Shown here: positions 18,304 through 25,208 of the stretch, piece after piece
Layout of the letters: each line of letters begins with the position of its first letter
Numbering within the stretch: the first letter of the stretch is position 1
NCBI GenBank assembly: GCA_009785605.1
Contig: WQVY01000013.1
Span: 1 to 43,563 of the forward strand
Origin: Defluviitaleaceae bacterium
GTDB lineage: Bacteria > Bacillota > Clostridia > Lachnospirales > WQUN01
Reading direction: 5' to 3'
DNA length: 43,563 nucleotides
Made by a program: the position numbers and the translations under genes
The notes under the pieces: generated by a model
Seen by the model: only the letters and a program-made list of their open reading frames with translations
Databases searched by the model: none
Told to the model about the DNA's origin: nothing

Positions 18304-18902
18304 TGCAGTTTTATGGCGGCCCAATAACTAAGCTAATAGAGGAACTGTCGCGTTTACCAGGTATAGGAGGCAAGTCTGCACAAAGGCTCGCCTTTTATAT
18401 TATCAACCAACCATTAGAAAAGGCAAAAACCCTTGCAGCATCTATAATAGACGCACGTGAAAACGTACGCTACTGCGATATTTGCTGCAACCTGACAGAC
18501 CAAAACCCATGCCGTATTTGCCAAAACGCCAAGCGCAACCCCAAGGAGATCATGGTAGTAGAAGACCCGCGTGACATGGCCGCCTATGAGCGCACCCAGG
18601 AGTATCACGGGTTATACCATGTACTTCATGGCGCAATATCGCCTATGCATGGGGTTGGGCCAAACGACCTAACAATTGCAGCACTTCTAAAACGCCTGCA
18701 GAACCAACCGGTAGAAGAAGTAATTGTTGCCACCAACCCCAACGTAGAAGGCGAAGCCACAGCGCTGTATATCAGCAAGCTAATAAAGCCTACTGGGGTC
18801 AAAGTGACGCGGATAGCCCACGGCGTGCCTGTTGGCGGCGATTTGGAGTATGTAGATGAAGTAACACTGTTTAGGGCACTAGAAGGGCGAAGGGAGATAT
18901 AG
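18303..18902 (+). CDS. recR: Recombination protein RecR
   Basis: A 199-residue protein that acts with RecF and RecO to load RecA at gaps. It has the N-terminal helix-hairpin-helix [18 protein letters not shown], a four-cysteine zinc finger ([16 protein letters not shown]), the Toprim domain with [12 protein letters not shown], and the Walker-like C-terminal [16 protein letters not shown]. Length and order match the family. It starts at the ybaB stop and is followed four bases after its stop by the MATE gene. Confidence 0.96.
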   Translation: MQFYGGPITKLIEELSRLPGIGGKSAQRLAFYIINQPLEKAKTLAASIIDARENVRYCDICCNLTDQNPCRICQNAKRNPKEIMVVEDPRDMAAYERTQEYHGLYHVLHGAISPMHGVGPNDLTIAALLKRLQNQPVEEVIVATNPNVEGEATALYISKLIKPTGVKVTRIAHGVPVGGDLEYVDEVTLFRALEGRREI

Positions 18903-18905
18903 CGC

Positions 18906-20321
18906 ATGTTGCCACATACAATAAGGCGGCTATTTTCAACCCAATACATGGTAAAAGAACATTTGCGCCGTGGCGATATTACACCCACAAAAGAAGCATA
19001 TAAAGACTCCTTGCGCATGGCAACACCAGCCGTGGCAGAGATGGTAAGCATCGCTATCATGGGCATGATGGACATGGTAATGGTGGCGCGTATCGGCCCC
19101 CATGCTGTTACGGCAGTTGGGCTTACCGGCCAGCCAAGGATGATTTTCTTTTCTATATTCTTTGCGCTTAATATTGCGGTTACGGCCATTGTGGCCCGCA
19201 ACAAAGGGGCCGGGAACGATGAAACCGCCCGCCTATGCCTACGCCAGGCTATGATGTTGGTGGCCGTCTTTGGGATAATGATTTCAGGGCTGGCCGTAAC
19301 ACTCGCACGGCCAATGATGACGCTGGCCCGGGCCCAATACGATACTATAGACCTGGCTACTTCGTACTTCCGCATTTCATCTTTTGGCTTGGTTTTTGCT
19401 ATTATGTCTGGCACTATATGCGCCGCACAACGTGCCGCCGGCAACACAAAAATAACTATGCAGGTCAATATCGTGGCCAATGTGGCAAAAGTTATTTTTA
19501 ATTTTTTACTTATAGAAGGCCGCTTTGGTTTCCCTCGCATGGAAGTAGACGGGGCGGCGGTGTCTTTGGTTATAGCCAATGTTATTAGCTTTGGGCTCGC
19601 GTTCGCGTCTTTACTTAAAAAAGACGCTTATTTGCGTATCAGCCGCAAAGATAGCTGGCGGCCGGACCCTCCAATGCTCAAGACCGTAGGCCGTGTAGCC
19701 GCCGGTGGTATGCTGGAGCAGTTCGCATTGCGGATAGGTTTCTTTATGTCGGCTTGGGTAATTGCTGGGCTTGGCACTATAGAGGCGGCGGCCCATTTTA
19801 TCGCTATGCAGCTTATGGTGCTTAGCTTTGCATTTGCAGACGGCCTGGGTGTGGCAACAACCGCACTTGTTGGGCAAAATCTTGGCAAAAAAAGGCCAGA
19901 TTTGTCTATAATGTACGGCAAAATTGGCACAAGACTTGCATGGACTGTAGCTGCGCTGTTGAGTACCATAGCTTTTGTGACGCGGTTTCATTTCCCGCTG
20001 CTATTTGCCTTGGGTAATGACCCGGAAATTGTGCAGATGACCGCCGGTGTTATTCTTATCCTGGTATATATTATGCCATTCCAGACTGCGCAAATTGTAA
20101 TGGCCGGCAGCTTGCGCGGTAGTGGCGATACCCGGTTTGTGGCCATGACCATGCTTGTGACAGTGACATTAATAAGGCCCGGTTTGGGCTATATATTGGC
20201 TTACCCGTTGGGCTGGGGCCTAACCGGCGCCTGGATAGCCATCTTGGTTGACCAGGCTGTTAGGCTTGTAATGCTGCTCACACGGTTTTCTGGTGGGCGG
20301 TGGATACGGGCAAAATTGTAG
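18906..20321 (+). CDS. MATE family efflux transporter
   Basis: A 471-residue membrane protein with about 12 predicted helices. Family features include the first helix with GMMDMVMVARIGPHAVTAVGL, the conserved QPRMIFFSIFFAL and the second half with GLGVATTALVGQNLG, matching MATE/NorM antiporters that expel cationic compounds using Na+ or H+. The substrate cannot be read from the sequence. The ATG is only four bases after recR, so it is probably cotranscribed with dnaX-ybaB-recR, an unusual but not unique addition. A long hairpin element begins three bases after its stop. Confidence 0.93.
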   Translation: MLPHTIRRLFSTQYMVKEHLRRGDITPTKEAYKDSLRMATPAVAEMVSIAIMGMMDMVMVARIGPHAVTAVGLTGQPRMIFFSIFFALNIAVTAIVARNKGAGNDETARLCLRQAMMLVAVFGIMISGLAVTLARPMMTLARAQYDTIDLATSYFRISSFGLVFAIMSGTICAAQRAAGNTKITMQVNIVANVAKVIFNFLLIEGRFGFPRMEVDGAAVSLVIANVISFGLAFASLLKKDAYLRISRKDSWRPDPPMLKTVGRVAAGGMLEQFALRIGFFMSAWVIAGLGTIEAAAHFIAMQLMVLSFAFADGLGVATTALVGQNLGKKRPDLSIMYGKIGTRLAWTVAALLSTIAFVTRFHFPLLFALGNDPEIVQMTAGVILILVYIMPFQTAQIVMAGSLRGSGDTRFVAMTMLVTVTLIRPGLGYILAYPLGWGLTGAWIAILVDQAVRLVMLLTRFSGGRWIRAKL

Positions 20322-20323
20322 TA

Positions 20324-20408
20324 ACTTCTCCGGAAACTCCGAATGAGCGGCCTAAAAACTTACTAATACCTAAGATTTTTTGGCCGCGAAGGAAGTTTCC
20401 GGAGAAGT
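20324..20408. repeat. 85-bp long hairpin (MITE-like) with flanking TAGTA repeats
   Basis: Perfect 15-bp outer arms (ACTTCTCCGGAAACT at 20324-20338 and its complement at 20394-20408) enclose GCGGCC/GGCCGC and AAAAACTTA pairing with TAAGATTTTT around an 8-base loop. The direct repeat TAGTA flanks the element at 20319-20323 and 20410-20414 and may be a target-site duplication; the left copy contains the MATE stop codon. No coding capacity and no terminal T run. Confidence 0.75.
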
Positions 20409-20448
20409 CTAGTAGATTTTCGCACAATTATTCGAGAGGAGCATTACC

Positions 20449-21429
20449 ATGCTAAAAGTAGCAATATTAAGCAGGTGGCATGTCCACGCAGATGGGTGTG
20501 CAAAGCAGTTCCAGTCAAGACCAGATGTGACATTAACCGCAATGTGGGACGAAGAACCAGAAAAAGGCCGTGAGTTTGCCGCAAAACTGGGTATAGATTT
20601 CGAGCCGGATTTGGACGTACTACTGGCAAGGGCTGATGTAGACGCTGTTTGCATAAATGCCCCCACCAACATGCACCGGGACGTAATTGTAAAAGCCGCA
20701 CAGGCAGGCAAACATATTTTTACAGAAAAGGTACTGGCCCCAACCACCGCCCAAGCGGCTGAAATCCGCGCTGCAGTTGAAAAAAGCGGTGTAAAGTTTT
20801 GTATTTCGTTCCCACATCGCACACTCCCTCATAACTTACTGGCCAAGAAAGTGCTGGACGACGGGCTGCTTGGCGATGTCACATACGTGCGCGTACGCAA
20901 TGCCCACGACGGTGCCTCACGCGGGTGGCTACCGCCCCATTTTTATGACGAAGTCCAGTGTTGCGGCGGCGCAATGATAGACTTGGGTGCACACCCTATG
21001 TACCTTATTGCGTGGCTGCTTGGTAAGCCTTCGGAAGTTTCTTCTGCATTTACTTATGTCACCGGCCATGCAGTGGAGGACAATGCTGTTTCTATAATGA
21101 AGTATTCTAGCGGGGCAATAGCAGTATCAGAAACTGGCTTTGTTACTGGCAACAGCCCGTTTATACTTGAGATATACGGTACAGGCGGCTCGCTAATAAT
21201 AAACGGCAAGGATATACGTCTTATTTCTACAAAAAATGGCGGTGAAATCGGCGGCTGGGTAGAGCCCAACAGGCTACCGCAAGCCCTACCCGATGCCATC
21301 ACACAGTTTGTAGAAGGCGTGCTGTATGACAAAGAAATTGTTTTTGGAATAGACGATGCCGTACTCCTGACAGAGATAATGGATGCAGCATACAAGGCCC
21401 ATAAACAGGGAGGGTTTGTAAAAGTATAG
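20449..21429 (+). CDS. Gfo/Idh/MocA family oxidoreductase
   Basis: A 326-residue NAD(P)-dependent dehydrogenase of the glucose-fructose oxidoreductase / inositol dehydrogenase family. The N-terminal Rossmann domain runs to about residue 120, with VDAVCINAPTNMH and HIFTEKV, where the catalytic lysine of the EKP motif is kept but Pro is Val. The C-terminal alpha/beta domain has GGAMIDLGAHPMYL with the catalytic Asp and His. Substrate unknown; most relatives oxidise sugars or cyclitols. The ribosome site GAGAGGAG is well placed. It appears monocistronic, flanked by a hairpin element and a structured RNA. Confidence 0.9.
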   Translation: MLKVAILSRWHVHADGCAKQFQSRPDVTLTAMWDEEPEKGREFAAKLGIDFEPDLDVLLARADVDAVCINAPTNMHRDVIVKAAQAGKHIFTEKVLAPTTAQAAEIRAAVEKSGVKFCISFPHRTLPHNLLAKKVLDDGLLGDVTYVRVRNAHDGASRGWLPPHFYDEVQCCGGAMIDLGAHPMYLIAWLLGKPSEVSSAFTYVTGHAVEDNAVSIMKYSSGAIAVSETGFVTGNSPFILEIYGTGGSLIINGKDIRLISTKNGGEIGGWVEPNRLPQALPDAITQFVEGVLYDKEIVFGIDDAVLLTEIMDAAYKAHKQGGFVKV

Positions 21430-21490
21430 TCATATTATGTCACATAATGGTGAATATAAAAAAATATTTTCTAAATATGGCAATTTACTC

Positions 21491-21518
21491 TTGACATTTT
21501 GCGTGAATGGTGTAACAT
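21491..21518 (+). promoter_or_regulatory. Probable sigma-A promoter of the structured RNA
   Basis: A perfect -35 box TTGACA at 21491-21496 is followed after 16 bases by TAACAT at 21513-21518, a fair -10. This puts transcription start near 21525, just ahead of the closing helix of the RNA described next. There is no coding sequence downstream before 21992. Confidence 0.6.
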
Positions 21519-21524
21519 ATAGAT

Positions 21525-21878
21525 ACTTCTATATATTCACTGGTTGATATCGCTTGCGGCTGCGCAATACGTGCACGTTGCACAACCGTATGCGAAATTT
21601 ACATGACGGGTGGAATGCTTATGACCTGACTTACTACAGCATCCAAGCATTTTGGCTTGAGCCGGCAGGTTAGTTTGTTCCCACATGTGTTGACTGGATG
21701 CCTGCATTATGGGAATAAAAGTGCCGCGGTTTAAGTTAGCAACAAAATAGTCATGTGTTTTTTAGAGCAAGATACTGTACTCCAGTGCAGTTTTATAGTT
21801 TCCTTATTCGTTATAATTCTTATGTATTTCTAATGCGAAAGCCGGGGCCCTACTGCAAGGGGGGCCTCGGTTTTTTTT
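21525..21878 (+). ncRNA. Candidate structured noncoding RNA of unknown class
   Basis: No plausible ORF, but many complementary segments. CACTGG (21538-21543) pairs with CCAGTG (21782-21787), and the helix continues with CTTGC/GCAAG. ACATGAC (21601-21607) pairs with GTCATGT (21750-21756). There are local hairpins: CGCAATACG with CGTATGCG (about 21554-21594) and AATGCTT/AAGCATT. GCAGG (21665-21669) with CCTGC (21701-21705) and TTCCCA (21678-21683) with TGGGAA (21710-21715) interleave, a possible pseudoknot. A promoter precedes it and a strong terminator ends it, for a transcript of about 350 bases. It lacks the tmRNA, RNase P and SRP signatures I know. A 6S, raiA-motif or new class remains open. 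Confidence 0.6.
21842..21878 (+). terminator. Intrinsic terminator of the structured RNA
   Basis: CCGGGGCCC pairs with GGGCCTCGG (one G-U pair) around an 11-base loop and is followed by eight T. It separates the RNA from spoVT. Confidence 0.9.
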
Positions 21879-21991
21879 AGATATTTATATAATGTCGAGT
21901 TGTGTTTATCCCTTTACTTTTATGTTATTTAATGGGATGATAGGCATTGCAAGGCAACGATGTAAATTAATATCCCACTAGGAGGAAAAAC

Positions 21992-22534
21992 ATGAAGGCA
22001 ACAGGCATTGTACGCAGGATTGACGGTTTGGGACGGATTGTAGTACCCAAAGAAATCCGCAGGACCTTACGCATCCGCGAAGGCGACCCATTAGAAATTT
22101 TTACAGACAACTCGGGCGCAATTATCTTAAAAAAATACTCCCTTGTAGGGGAGCTTGGCAGCTTGGCAACAGACTATGTCGAGTATCTAGGCCAGTCTTC
22201 TGGCCATGTTGCATGTATCATAGACAAAGACCAAGTAATAGCCGTACACGGCGCACCAGAGAAAAAGTTCTTGGACAAAAGCATCTCACGTGAAGTAGAG
22301 AAGGCCATGGACCTACGCAAAGTAATATGCGCGTCCAGGGACGATGCCGCCTTTGTACCTATCCTAAAAGACGACGACCTAGAAAGTTATGACAACGAAT
22401 TAATCGCCCCTATTATTGCCGAAGGCGACGTTATAGGCGCTGTAATACTACTCTCACCCAGCAAAAAAATGGGCGAAGTAGAAAGTAAACTAGCCCTAGC
22501 CGCAGCCGGGTTCTTGGGCAAACAGGCGGAATAA
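21992..22534 (+). CDS. spoVT: Stage V sporulation protein T
   Basis: A 180-residue transcription factor. The N-terminal 50 residues are an AbrB swapped-hairpin DNA-binding domain (MKATGIVRRIDGLGRIVVPK), and the rest is a GAF-like domain, the SpoVT layout. In spore formers it modulates forespore genes under sigma-G, affecting spore maturation and germination. The ribosome site AGGAGG is 8 bases upstream. The leader has a stem TGGGAT/ATCCCA (21933-21938 with 21972-21977) bordering the ribosome site. An intrinsic terminator follows. I did not find a clear sigma-G promoter. Confidence 0.96.
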   Translation: MKATGIVRRIDGLGRIVVPKEIRRTLRIREGDPLEIFTDNSGAIILKKYSLVGELGSLATDYVEYLGQSSGHVACIIDKDQVIAVHGAPEKKFLDKSISREVEKAMDLRKVICASRDDAAFVPILKDDDLESYDNELIAPIIAEGDVIGAVILLSPSKKMGEVESKLALAAAGFLGKQAE

Positions 22535-22560
22535 TGACAAAATATAATAAATAACACTAA

Positions 22561-22595
22561 AAAAACCGGGGCTACCACAATCAGCCCCGGTTTTT
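22561..22595 (+). terminator. Intrinsic terminator after spoVT
   Basis: CCGGGGCT/AGCCCCGG, an 8-bp GC-rich stem with a 9-base loop, flanked by five A on the left and five T on the right. It can work in both directions. Confidence 0.9.
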
Positions 22596-22611
22596 CGTTG
22601 TATGCTTGTTA

Positions 22612-22712
22612 ATACGAATCTCGAAAATCATCTTCGACAACACATCGCGAAAAACGGCTTAAAGCCGCCGATTTTCCACTCGTTTATCGACGTGATTTTC
22701 TGAGATTCGTAT
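22612..22712. repeat. 101-bp imperfect hairpin (MITE-like) at the end of the HD pseudogene
   Basis: ATACGAATCTC (22612-22622) is repeated inverted at 22702-22712, and the arms continue with AAAATCA/TGATTTT. The centre has CGGC-TTAAA-GCCG and other partial pairings. TA dinucleotides flank the CGAATC arms, as at mariner-type ends, though this is weak because TA is itself palindromic. The extended reading frame of the HD pseudogene runs into it and stops inside at 22684-22686. Confidence 0.65.
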
Positions 22713-23217
22713 ATAGAGACAACCCAAATTCAGATATTAATTTCTCAACCCTTTTTTCATCAAAGTTAATTTCGGGGTCGGCAGGGTTGTAAAAATAAAA
22801 CTGTAATACATTAGCATCGTTCACGACTGCTTCTTATTCCAAGGTTTTTTTGTCTTTAAAAACTCCACCTTGGATGGCATCGCATAAAATCTTTGTTTCT
22901 TCGACTGTTGTTAACCCCCATTTCGGTAAAATTTCATAAAGCCAGGTAGTACCGTCTAATCTATGATTTTTTATAACTTCCTGTATGGCTTCCATTCCAA
23001 GATGACGTACTTCATCTTTTCTTTTATATGTGTATAAATCGTGTAGCATTCCAGCCATGATTGCCAATTCTATGTCTACTTTTCTCTTTTTCGCAATCAT
23101 CGCACACATTTGCGCTACGCCGTATAAATGGACATATGCCATTCTTCTGTCACGGTCATTGTTTTTATTAAGAAGAATCTCGTCAACGTATTCCCTTAAT
23201 TTTTCTACCCTGTTCAT
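22684..23217 (-). pseudogene. HD-domain protein broken by an in-frame stop
   Basis: The N-terminal 127 residues form an HD-domain protein, with AYVHLYGVAQ carrying the first His and GMLHDLYTY carrying the HD pair, from an ATG at 23217 with AGGAGG 8 bases upstream. A TAA at 22834-22836 ends it. The same frame continues after the stop with DANVLQFYFYNPADPE and an EKLISEFGL ending, which I recognise as the normal C-terminal part of this family (usual form DADVLQHYLYN). The stop and the nearby GGVFKDKK, where HHSDK is expected, indicate decay. The frame finally stops at 22684 inside a hairpin element. A truncated working protein is possible but unlikely. Confidence 0.75.
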
Positions 23218-23245
23218 ATATTGCGCCTCCTACTCGAAGCCAGTA

Positions 23246-23785
23246 TTACTTGCTACCCCACTCCATCACGAATTTTTCAATGGGTTTTCTCGTTGCTTTT
23301 GGGTCTGGTTTACTGCTTTTGTGTATGTGCCCGAAGGGAAGTATTGCAGACACTTCATGGTTGACTGGCAGTCCCAAAACATCTTTAACTGATATTGGAT
23401 TGAAGTACCCAACCCATACAGCCCCCAAGCCTAACTCGGTTATTTTCAACATCATATAAGTGGTTACTATAGTCGAATCGGTTATGCCAAAGGCAAACTT
23501 ATCGGTGGGTCTCCTTAGCTCCCTAGTTTTGTCGTAACAAATCAAAAAAGCTTGTTTTGACTTGAAAGCTGCAGGACTAATCCTTGTTTCTTTTGTTTTC
23601 GAACTTTCTTTTAACTTTAAAATCTGCTCATCATCCAAAAGATAAACAACCGTTGGTTGACTATTGTTGCCCGATGGCGCAATGCGTCCGGCTTCGAGTA
23701 TTTCATCAATCAGCTCTTGTGATACTTCCTCATCTGTAAACTTTCTCACAGAATATCTATTTCTAATAACATCATTAAACTCCAT
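23246..23785 (-). CDS. Nitroreductase family protein
   Basis: A 179-residue FMN-dependent oxidoreductase of the nitroreductase fold. The start VIRNRYSVRKFTDEEV supplies the Arg/Ser phosphate ligands, ILEAGRIAPSGNNSQP is the second FMN segment, and ELGLGAVWVGYFNP with VSAILPFGH completes the fold. The natural substrate is unknown; members reduce nitro compounds, quinones or flavins with NAD(P)H. A GGGGG-type ribosome site precedes the ATG. It lies 28 bases upstream of the HD pseudogene and probably shared its transcript. Confidence 0.92.
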   Translation of the reverse strand: MEFNDVIRNRYSVRKFTDEEVSQELIDEILEAGRIAPSGNNSQPTVVYLLDDEQILKLKESSKTKETRISPAAFKSKQAFLICYDKTRELRRPTDKFAFGITDSTIVTTYMMLKITELGLGAVWVGYFNPISVKDVLGLPVNHEVSAILPFGHIHKSSKPDPKATRKPIEKFVMEWGSK

Positions 23786-23820
23786 ATTAACCCCCGCTCA
23801 CATTGCGTACTCAAAAATAA

Positions 23821-24258
23821 TTAGTCTATATCCAGTGCTTCAAAAACGCCATTATTAATATAATCGTCCAACACAGGCCTACTCAACAAGCCCCCCATGA
23901 GCTGGGCTTTCGTAGCCCATAAATACTCAGTATGCTCATGCGAAAGTATAACAACATCGGAGTCGGTGTGGCAGATATACATCAAGCCAACCGCTCCGTC
24001 GTTTGTTCTAGTTGGTATTATGGGCATAATGGCATATAACAGCCTGTTAGCATAGACGGATAAACCGGTTTCTTCCATTATCTCGCGATGCAGACATTCT
24101 AAAATAGTTTCGTCAAAATCTAAGCCGCCCCCAGGGATATCCCACTCGCCTTTGCCCCTACTGGTATAATTCGAACGTTTGATTATCAACAACCTTCGAC
24201 GATGTATGATAAAGGCTTTTGTATACATTCCAAGTGTTGGCTTTCTCTTATCAGTCAT
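23821..24258 (-). CDS. NUDIX hydrolase
   Basis: A 145-residue protein with a full NUDIX box: in GGGLDFDETILECLHREIME followed by ETGL, the G-x5-E-x7-REU-xEExGU pattern is intact. It should hydrolyse a nucleoside diphosphate linked to another group, with Mg2+ bound by the box glutamates. The specific substrate cannot be read. GGGAG lies just before the ATG. It is 35 bases upstream of the nitroreductase start, in the same direction. Confidence 0.93.
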   Translation of the reverse strand: MTDKRKPTLGMYTKAFIIHRRRLLIIKRSNYTSRGKGEWDIPGGGLDFDETILECLHREIMEETGLSVYANRLLYAIMPIIPTRTNDGAVGLMYICHTDSDVVILSHEHTEYLWATKAQLMGGLLSRPVLDDYINNGVFEALDID

Positions 24259-24339
24259 TTATATACTCCCTAGTTGTAATGATTGTGCTGAAGATATTAT
24301 AGCAATAGCACCATCAACATCCCTGTATACAAGATGCCA

Positions 24340-25143
24340 CTATGAGGTTGGCTGGCGCACAGGTATTGGTGTGTCGCGGGGTACATTGTTTTGCCAGTAA
24401 AGCATTTGGTAGGTATCGGCAAAGGGTTGGATAACAGCAATATTGTATTGCATATGGACAGGCTGCTCCCCGTACTCGGCCCAAATATATTCTATAACAA
24501 CAGAGTATGTGCCGTTTCCGTTATCGTACAGTTCGGCTATTTCTATAGCGGCCATATCGCCACCACCTTGAGCCAAAAACCTATAATAGTACCCTCCGTA
24601 GTAATACCGGAAACCAAAAGTAGGTGTAACTTCCGAAACACCATGTTCAAACCCAGTAATGGCAAACAAACTCCATAGTACAGAATCTACATATGTAGAA
24701 GTTATAAATTCGTGCATTGGAAAAACCCCTTCGGGCATATCTTCCCAGCTCATAAATCTTTCTCCACCCATGTACTGCACATAACCATAATGTGGATACC
24801 CAAGTATCCCTTCGCGCCCATGCCTAAAAACCCTGGAACTAAGCACAAACTCCAAGGCAACATTAATGCTGTCTGGCAAGTTTACATCATAATCGCCCAA
24901 CGCAGGGGTCATGCCAAACCAGCCTCCAAAATCTGCAAAAAATGATGTAAGACGCTCTATTTTTGCTTCGGTTAGGGGTATTGGTGTGGCTTGGGTTGTC
25001 TCTGGCTCGTATGTTTCTTGACTCGATGCGTTTTCGTCGTGGACTTGCACGTCGACTTCTCTGTTACATGCCGCAAGGATACCCGTTAAAAGGATAAATG
25101 CGGCGATTAGCATTGCTTGTTTGATACGTTGTTTGTTTTTCAT
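24340..25143 (-). CDS. Hypothetical lipoprotein
   Basis: A 267-residue protein with a lipoprotein signal peptide: Lys/Arg start, hydrophobic core and the lipobox LAAC at about residues 22-25. A Glu/Thr/Pro-rich linker follows. The body (about residues 55-267) is rich in Tyr, Phe and Gly (for example FGFRYYYGGYYYRFLAQGG) and I do not recognise the family. The ATG at 25143 is preferred because it begins the signal peptide; a longer frame from 25212 would bury it. It lies 65 bases downstream of the three-domain fusion gene, in the same direction, and may be cotranscribed. Confidence 0.8.
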   Translation of the reverse strand: MKNKQRIKQAMLIAAFILLTGILAACNREVDVQVHDENASSQETYEPETTQATPIPLTEAKIERLTSFFADFGGWFGMTPALGDYDVNLPDSINVALEFVLSSRVFRHGREGILGYPHYGYVQYMGGERFMSWEDMPEGVFPMHEFITSTYVDSVLWSLFAITGFEHGVSEVTPTFGFRYYYGGYYYRFLAQGGGDMAAIEIAELYDNGNGTYSVVIEYIWAEYGEQPVHMQYNIAVIQPFADTYQMLYWQNNVPRDTPIPVRQPTS

Positions 25144-25208
25144 GGATGTTTTTACCTTTCTATGCGATTTATTATTTGACTTTGTGCCAACCTGACATAA
25201 AGCTTCAT

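Noticed and set aside
21601-21730. T-box or cobalamin riboswitch in the structured RNA region
   Set aside because: GGGTGGAATGC resembles only part of the T-box sequence and TGACTGGATGCCTGC only part of a B12 box. The order of elements is wrong, and a terminator, a 110-base gap and spoVT follow, with no amino-acid or cobalamin gene.
21833-21880. 15-codon ORF overlapping the RNA terminator
   Set aside because: It has no ribosome site and coincides exactly with the terminator stem and T run.
22834-22836. Recoded stop (selenocysteine or pyrrolysine) in the HD gene
   Set aside because: The codon is TAA, which is not used for either; a nonsense mutation is simpler.
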